Source of the DNA: Strix aluco
Lineage: Eukaryota; Chordata; Aves; Strigiformes; Strigidae
Direction: 5' to 3'
NCBI RefSeq assembly: GCF_031877795.1
Contig: NC_133970.1
Location: 45,697,287 to 45,761,286 of the forward strand
Length of the DNA stretch: 64,000 bases
Each line of letters begins with the position of its first letter. The first letter of the stretch is position 1. The position numbers and the translations under genes are program-made. The notes under the pieces are model-generated. The model saw only the letters and a list, made by a program, of their open reading frames with translations. It did no database searches and was not told the origin of the DNA. Shown here piece after piece: positions 56,032 to 64,000 of this stretch.

Positions 56032-56522
56032 TGTAATAAAACATATATGGTATTTGTTATTCAAATCTCAAGGGGAAAAAGAAGTTGTAGTCAGGATGTT
56101 GTGGCCGAACAGTTTTGTAATTCTCTTATGTAAATAAGAAATAAGATATATGTATATAGTTTCTATTGTTAAAATCAGTTGTTAGAAGGGAGCTAAAATG
56201 GCCCCCATCTCCAAGCCACTACAAAAACACTTGTGCTGAGTCATCCCCCCTTCTGTGACGGAAACCTGAGAAAAGCCCGCGAAAACAGGAGAAAAGCCCG
56301 GGAAAACTTGTTTACACCTTTGCAGACCCCTCAGGGTACGCCCATCATGAATATGGATGAAGCCTACACTAGAAAGGGACTCGGTTCTGCCGGGTCAGGT
56401 GTGTGTCCTGGTAGAGCAGAGACTCCCGGCACACCCAGCGCTGTTTTGCTCACTCGCCGCTTGCTAATAAATTTTTATTGATCACTAAAAATTGAGAAGT
56501 GGTTATTTCCCACTAAATTACA
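56032..56522 (+). repeat. 3' LTR of ERV C
   Basis: The LTR begins TGTAATAAAAC right after the polypurine tract and ends ...CACTAAATTACA. It shares CCCAGCGCTGTTTTGCTCACT and CGCCGCTTGCTAATAAA with the end of the provirus B LTRs (CAGCGCTGTTTTGCTTATTG, CCGCTTGCTAA), so B and C are related families. Its U3 part is different. Confidence 0.8.
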
Positions 56523-58525
56523 ATTAATCAATAAGAGAAGGGAATGGACCCGTTAAAACAGAAAGCATATTGCCTACTGGGTAATGCTCCAAGGAGAAAA
56601 TGGTGAATAAAGAGTTAGCTAACATGCATGGACCAATATATAATTTATTTTTCAACTTGCCAAAGCAGCTAAATCAAGTCAGTGTAGTACTGAACTGTAG
56701 ATCTAAAGTGTGTAATTTTTAAAAATACACTGCTTTTCCTACAGTGTTACAGATTAGCCTTTCCACAAAGCCATAGATAGGATCCTATACAGAATGTAAG
56801 CGTTTAGATGCTTTAGATAAGTACTGAAATGCTTGAGACATTAGACATGGCCTCTAACTTGGAGCCAGTGCCCCTTGCTAAGTACTCTTACAGAGATACT
56901 TCTATTTTACCTTTCTTCTGTACTGGACTTAACCCAGCCAGTCTACAATAGCCTCGAGGAAAGCAAGAGCAATCACTGACCAGTTGGTGGGGCCCTATCT
57001 TGCATTTTACAGGAAGATGAAGGGAGAAAAAGAAAAGGAAAAAAATAAAAGTAAAACTCAAACTCAAACCCTGATTCCTACCTGACTGTGATAATGTACT
57101 TTCCCAACAGATCAATAACTGAAGAAAAAAATGTTAGTGGTCTCAGCTTGTATGTTGTTTTTACTAACAATAAGCACTAACATGGGAAAAAGCCCATGCA
57201 GCCTTGCATGCCTTGTTACATTTGCTATGGACTAGGGCCTATAAAGGTCTGACCTCTCTTTAGAATCTGAAATGTAATTAGTCACTGGAATCATGTCATC
57301 TGCTCAGGTACTTACAGGAACTGTTTTCAGCCATTTTATTAAATAGGTGCATTCTTACTATATATTCCCCATATATCTTGGAAATATAGGTAGACTATTT
57401 CAGGCTTTTTGCTGGCTCAAGTAGTTGCAGATGTTCCCAGTTGTCACTTGCTTCAAACACATCCTACTGAGCAGCGTTAAACTCTTGGAACTGAACTTTT
57501 GTTTTTATTAATATTTGATTTTGTATTTCTGTGGCTTCTTTCAACTGTTCTTGGTTCTATCTTATGTGGTTTCTTCAAGGGCACCACTGGAGGTTTCTCA
57601 GAGGTGAATCTACTAACCGGCTTTTTACAGAAAACATTTTCAATAAAACAATGTCTAGCCCTGATGCTTACTATTTTTCTGCTGTGGGATATGGGAGGCA
57701 GAGTGTTGGTGGATAAAATATGCCACAAAGTAAAAAGTTGGTGAATTTATGTTAGTCAATGTCAAATACCTTTTACTGTTAGCATTTTTAAAGCTAAGGC
57801 CTCATTTTATTTTAGAATTGAAATTTAAGTAATTTAAAAGCCATGTTTGTGGAAGCTAAGAGCTCTGAACTAGATCTGTTTTTCCTTAAAAATAGGTGAT
57901 ATCATTTACATTTAAGCAGAACTGTAGGAAATCACATGAATACAGATGGGTACAAAGTCTGATGCTTGCTCATCTCCCCTCCATGCTCCTTCTGTACATA
58001 TGCTAAGGATCTGTTAGGAACCAATGGGTCCAGCAGCAGAAGACAGGAAGTTCTGCTACAGAGCTCAAATCTGGATAAAGAGAAATTGACAGATTTCTAT
58101 ATTCTCTATTATTCTCCAATTACAAGAACAAAAAATTGCATGACAACATGATTCTCAAGCCTAGTGATGCTGAGCATCAGTTGTGATACAATTTAGAATT
58201 TCTGTGGGAATACTTCTTTAGATGATGTCCAGAAAGGGCATAATTAACATATCTGAATTCAGAAGTCAGGAAGTGAAAAATCTGGTACCTTTACACATTA
58301 ATGCAGTCTTACTGAGGAACGCTAGTACCTGCTTTTCCTACACTAGATACAATCTTTTAATATTAATTTATTGCGTTTATATTGAAGATTTATACCAGTC
58401 AATTAGTGCAGGCTGAAAGCTTCTCATACTTACTGCTTAAAGATGATCCTCATGAAAATTCTAAATTACTCAAATAAAAATTAAGTATATTAGTTTTATT
58501 TTCCTTGGTTTTACTATTTTACCAT
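56523..58525. other. unassigned intergenic sequence
   Basis: AT-rich, with no gene or repeat family recognised. Short frames at 57477-57744 on both strands have no domain. Confidence 0.4.
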
Positions 58526-59333
58526 TGTCACGTCCCGCTCAGACGAGGGAGACAAGTGACTCAGATTCGCAAATCCCCAATGGAGCAGACAACAAGTCTC
58601 CAAGTCCAAACGTTTATTAACTGCCCACAATGTACTAATTGAACACACGATAGTTGGCTAAGTATATAGCAAGTTGTGGCAAGCAATACAATATGCCTTG
58701 CATTGCTTAATGGGAAAGGGAAAAGAGGGAGATAGAGGGAATGGGGAAATACAGATCACCGGTCTGGGTTTCTGCGCTGATCCTGCCAGCGAGGGTTCCA
58801 GGAGGCACAGGAGACATCCGTCTTTTTCGCTGGCATCCGTCTTCTTCGCTTCACTGCACTCTCCAGGCCCCCCTTTCTTCCCCCCCACTTGATTTATACC
58901 CACTTTCCTTGGGTCCGTCCCCTAGGTCGACCCACATACCTACGTATCCCATGTACGGGGAGGGGTGAGGTGTTTCATGGGATGATGTAATTAGCATGAT
59001 CATGTTAGCCCTCGTTAGCATATTGAGGGGTGTGAACTTTAATATGCATTTCGTGGATAATGAAGCAAAGGTCACTCACCGGACAGATGGCCCTTGAAGT
59101 TTTGGCCAGGTGCCCCAGAGCAGAGCCGTCCTGTCTCCACAGGGCTCCCTCCTTCCAGCTGCATCTTGTCTTATTGGAGCAGCCTTATCAGCTCCGACCT
59201 CCACACTATCCACCCTGTGACTATAGTTTCATTACTTGTGAGTGTTTGAGGCATTCCTTCGATCAGCCTCAACTTTTGCTTTCTCAGGCTGTTTTTCTTA
59301 GTTTCTCGCAGGCCTGGTTTCTCATCTCTCACA
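58526..59333 (-). mobile_element. solo LTR, minus orientation
   Basis: 808 bp from TGTCACGTCC to ...CATCTCTCACA, flanked by ACCAT (58521-58525 and 59334-59338), a 5-bp TSD. On the minus strand it has GTATAAATC (complement near 58892-58900) and AATAAACG (complement near 58610-58618). No internal region is present. Confidence 0.85.
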
Positions 59334-59362
59334 ACCATTTACAATATTATTTCATTTCTTGT

Positions 59363-59815
59363 CATGCAAATAAAGACTCTCGAAACCAGTAATTAATTTA
59401 GAGAGGAGATATTGCTTTATTCTGCGCAGGGTGCTAGGTGGAAAGCATCCACAAATCAAGCACTCCACACCAATGCACTTCAAAGTATTTATACACTCCA
59501 AACTATGTGATTACATATTTTCTATAATGATTATTGGTTAGTTGCTTATCGCTCCTATCCCTTATTGGTTAGTAACATACAGTGGGTTTGTTAACTTTCT
59601 GCACAAGCTCAAAGGGTGAGGGTCTGTATCCGGGCAGGGGTCTTAAGCTGATTTACGTAAAACAATTTTAACAAACGTCCATGTCCCAGGATGTTTCTCT
59701 TCTCCAAGGACGGTAGCTCCTGATTAGAAGTTCCTTACTAATTATTGTTGACAGTTTGAAGAACAGGCTGACCTATCTGGTGCTTCCAATTTGTCCTTGT
59801 ATTTGATGAGAAACA
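59363..59815 (-). mobile_element. solo LTR of the left-edge ERV family (third copy)
   Basis: 453 bp ending ...TTTGATGAGAAACA, like the LTRs ending at 1648 and 43111. CTTGT occurs on both sides (59358-59362 and 59816-59820). GTATAAATAC (complement near 59487) and GAATAAAGC (complement near 59415) give minus orientation. With this duplication the left end reads CATGC and not TG, so the boundary may be off by a few bases. Two more diverged GATGAGAA-type phrases follow at 59860-59900. Confidence 0.7.
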
Positions 59816-59984
59816 CTTGTATGGATAACAATATGTACTATGTGGCCTTGGGTGCGATGAGAAGCATTTGTGGGGCCTGCAATGTGCAATGAGAAACGGT
59901 TTTGTGGCCTATGATTCCCGGTAAACAATACATTCTTTCCCATGGGTAGCAAGCACATACGATTTGAGCAACTCTGAACAAGGC

Positions 59985-60998
59985 CTCTTGTTCAGGGTAA
60001 CAGGTTTGTGGGAGTGGCGGGGCTTTTTGGTAGCGGGGGAGGGGGCTATAGCGGTGGCCCCTTTGAGAAGCTTCTTGAAGCTCCCCCAGCTCCAAGTCAG
60101 ACCTGTACCAAGGCTGGGCCAATTAGCGACAGTGGCTTCTCCTCTGCGATAACATATTTAAGAAGGGGAACCTGGGAGGAGGATTTGGAGTTGGGAGGAG
60201 GAGTTGTAACATCTATGTGAACACCAAGGTCAGTGGAAGAAAGGAGGAGAAGGGGGGGAGGTGTGCCAGTGCAGAGCCCCCCTGTATCCTGTGGTGAGAG
60301 GGCAGGCTGCCCCCCCTGCCACCCATGGAGGTCTACAGTGAGCAGATGCCCACCTGCATCCTGTGGAGGACCCCACACCAGAGCAGGTGACTACGCCCGA
60401 AGAAGGCTGGGACTCTGTGCGAAAAAGCCCCCGCTGTTGTAGTTTGGCGCTGGGAGGACTGCAACACGTGGGGGTGACCCATGCTGGAACAGCTTGGGAA
60501 ATGCTGCAGCCCATGGGAGGGACTCATGTTGGAGAAAGTTGGTGGAGCACCGTCTCCCATAAGAGGGGAACCACGCTGGAGCAGGAGGAGAATGCCAAGA
60601 GTGTGTGTGTGTCCACCCTCTCCTCCCCGAGGTGGAAGAAGCAGCAGGACTGACTGCACTCCCCCATTCCCTGCCCCCTGTGCCGCTGGGGGGAAGTAGG
60701 TAGAGATATCGGAAGCAAAGCTGAGCCCAGGAAGAAGGGAAGGATGGGGGAAGGTGTTTTCAAGATGTGGTAATGCTTCTCACAGCCCTACTCTGTCCGT
60801 TAAGTGTTGTTGTTAGTGTCTGAACTAAATTTATCTTCATTTTGTCTTTTGCCCGTGACCGTAATGGGTGAATCATCCCTCCCTATCCTTATCTCGATTC
60901 CTGAGCCTTTGCTTTATTTCCTCCTTCCCACACTGGGGGGGAAGGGGGAAGTGAACGACTGTGTGGTGCTTAGTTGCACTCTGAGCTCAAACCATGAC
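59985..60998 (+). mobile_element. avian ERVK-type solo LTR (5' boundary approximate)
   Basis: The sequence shows the known neoavian LTR layout: a TATTTAAGAAGGGG core promoter near 60150, tandem CCATGGAGG-type and CTGGAGCAG-type units of about 60-70 bp between 60270 and 60600, a GC-rich Pro-coding-like stretch, then a TTTGCCCGTGACCGTAATGG phrase and the terminus ...CAAACCATGACA. Its last ~200 bp match 2560-2765. Confidence 0.7.
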
Positions 60999-61554
60999 AG
61001 GATTCTTTAGATTTCCTGTGAAATCTTTCAGACTTTTTCTTCCATAGTAATGAACAGATGGGGTTTAATTTTTTATCCCATTAGGTTAGAGGTATGTTTT
61101 AAAAGATAAAGATTTTTCAGGGACCAGAATTTCTGTTTTCCAACTTTCTGTTAAATTCATGACTGTAACATAAGTAATACTGAATATTCTCTGAATCAGA
61201 TTTGGGACCATTACTAGAAAAAAATGTTTTTTAACTTCCTGATATCTGCACATTTAAAAATCTTTATATTGTTTCTGTATTATATTTATTTGTTTGCAAA
61301 CATATTCGGGGTCGTGCTTAGGGTAGGCAAGAGAAAGCATTTTAGTTTGTATCATTCACTTAGTCTGGAGAACTGGGGAAAGGAGGTGAAAGGACAGGAG
61401 TTGCCAGTAACCTTCCTCTTGAGTCGATGATCTCTCCATGCAAAAATACCCATCCAATTGTCACTCTTTCTACAGTTTCATCTGTTTCTTTGAAGGCATG
61501 GTTGGAAATATAATCCAGTTATAGGCAACAATAAAATAATATGGTCTTTGGTAT
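60999..61554. other. unassigned sequence
   Basis: AT-rich; nothing recognised. Confidence 0.4.
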
Positions 61555-62126
61555 TGATGCCTGCTAGCTGCTGGCTGCCAGCAGTTGGTGCTAATTGCTG
61601 TAAGGGGCCTCAAACAAGAATGCACCCAAGAACGTAATTTTTGCAGCTGTGATGGGTACATCCTGGGGAGGGCAGAGAAACCAACAGACACCTGTGGGAG
61701 CCAAAGATAAGAAAGCTGAGAAACTTTACAGACAGAGCCATGAGCCAAGATGAGGCCTTATATGAAAAAAACCTCAGAGTTCATGGAAAGGATACCAAGA
61801 GACACCTCTTCAACAGCCACTAGGGACCACCACAGACCACCGAAAACCCCCATGGAAGCCCCTCAGAGACCCTGCCCCAAATTTTAGTAGCTTGTGCAAT
61901 ATATTAACATATGTATTAGATTCTCTGGAAATAGGTGTGTACTTCTTGGAAATTACATGAATATTCATTTCTTTTACTGTATATAATAAGTGTGCCTTTG
62001 TCTTTTGGCATGCACATTAGGTGGACTGATCCCCCATGCATCCAGCGCTGCAATAAAGAATGCCTGCCTTCTAAAACTGCAAACTAAGTCTTAGAGGGTT
62101 CTTTTGAGACCAAATTTATGGTAACA
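61555..62126 (+). mobile_element. solo LTR, plus orientation
   Basis: 572 bp from TGATGCCTGC to ...TATGGTAACA, flanked by GTAT (61551-61554 and 62127-62130). TATA-like TATATAATAA near 61979 and CAGCGCTGCAATAAAGAATG at 62044-62063 place promoter and polyadenylation signal in the right order. The CAGCGCTG phrase is shared with the A, B and C LTRs; a 4-bp duplication fits a gammaretrovirus-like family. Confidence 0.7.
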
Positions 62127-62989
62127 GTATATAGAAAGCACACAGTGCATGAATGCAAGGAAGGATACTGCCCTAAATGCGATGTGAATGAATGACTTGG
62201 TAAGACAAACTGGAGGACAGGTTATCTGGTCAAGGTAGTAGGAGTTAAGAGGGTCCTACTTCTCTTCATATTCCCAAAATAGGGTGTGGATTTGGACCTA
62301 GGTAGAGGAAGGGAGAAGGGGGAGGAGAACTAACAGATTTAATTTACAAGGTTGCTTGGAAATACAGACTTGACATCTCTGGGTTTTGTGAATGGCTATG
62401 TTTTCTGTCATAGGAATCCAATACTCATTTTTTAGTAGGACTGGTCTTCTGGCAGCTTATGCTCCTGAATTACCTTACTGAAGGATCAGACTGGTGTTTG
62501 CTTATGTCAGAGTAAGGCAGGGAGGCAGAAACGTGGCTTCACTAGCTTGCTTCATCTTAAACTGTCACAGACCTTTCTTCACTGCTGAGCACGAGTGATT
62601 TAGAAACAGTATACTCCCTGTGCCTGGATGCCACTCCTCACATGGCATGACAAAATGGGTTTGCTGGCCATCAGCCCTCTCAGCATCACTGGCAGAGCCA
62701 AGCATATCAGCAACAACTGCATCTTGAATGGACCTTTAAATTGTGATAAGCAACACACCATATTATTGGTGCCTGAAACCCTGCCTGCATGTGGGTGTTC
62801 AGCTGCTGACACAGCGACAGCTGTGAGAGCTGCTGTATGCTCTCTGCAGGCAGACCTTGCAGCATGCAGCTGCACATTCCATGGCACCCTACAGCTGTGG
62901 CAATGCAGACAGCCTAGCGATCTCATTGCGATAGCACGATTTCTTAATTAAAAGTACGCGTATGTTTGACACATGTCGCTTTGGCATTA
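62127..62989. other. unassigned sequence upstream of PRKAA1
   Basis: No gene or repeat family recognised. ATG frames of about 107 codons on both strands at 62600-62951 overlap each other and show no domain. Confidence 0.4.

Positions 62990-64000
<1,011 letters not shown>

Noticed and set aside
60233-60763. Several GC-rich frames up to 108 codons on both strands
   Set aside because: They come from the tandem GC-rich units of the avian ERVK-type LTR and are not genes.
62600-62951. Pair of ~107-codon frames on opposite strands upstream of PRKAA1
   Set aside because: They mirror each other over the same DNA, have no domain and no sign of splicing to PRKAA1.

Overview
This window is bird nuclear DNA. 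The only host genes I can support are RPL37 (four coding exons, + strand, 29966-32466) and the first coding exon of PRKAA1 (AMPK alpha-1, + strand, 63536-63635). They lie in the same order and relative orientation as I recall for human 5p13, a region that is Z-linked in birds. CR1 LINE fragments with the typical avian 3' end and several avian LTR families confirm a bird, probably neoavian. By my reading about 60 percent of the window is endogenous retrovirus (ERV). That is high even for a Z chromosome, so a W gametolog should also be considered.

Layout. 1-1648: 5' end of a minus-strand betaretrovirus-like ERV (gag start, leader, LTR). 3950-5835: a minus-strand CR1 split by a solo LTR. 5836-6535: an alpharetrovirus-like LTR with a tRNA-Trp primer site. 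6536-20290: an old betaretrovirus-like element (E), split by a solo LTR (7303-8175) and by a gammaretrovirus-like provirus on the minus strand (A, 8667-18286). Provirus A has an unbroken 846-codon env, but gag and pol are damaged. 20290-28952: mostly unrecognised intergenic DNA with two CR1 pieces. 28953-29690: a sense solo LTR ending about 250 bp before RPL37. 29880-32491: RPL37, with a candidate box C/D snoRNA in its last intron. 32811-38785: a minus-strand ERV-L-like provirus (D) whose first reading frame encodes a hydrophobic protein. 38786-42539: unrecognised. 43112-56522: a plus-strand gammaretrovirus-like ERV (C) whose gag was hit by a related provirus (B, 43487-53102). 58526-62126: four solo LTRs close together. 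62990-64000: GC-rich promoter region and first exon of PRKAA1.

How parts relate. Insertions were ordered using target-site duplications (TSDs) read by eye: CTAC for A, GCTAA for B, TATAG for D, GGAAC/GGAGC for the solo LTR in E, CTCT for the solo LTR in CR1. Removing the insertions rejoins older frames in register in E and in C. Gag-pol in A and B is arranged for stop-codon readthrough (TGA in A, TAG in B).

The least expected content is in the B/C family. B Pol carries an eight-ligand Cys/His segment between RNase H and integrase. A Cys-rich reading frame lies between pol and env in C, with a broken equivalent in B. A second frame, Cys- then Arg-rich, overlaps the start of env in both. The two LTRs of B match almost perfectly except in the last 65 bp or so. 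None of these could be checked against databases here.
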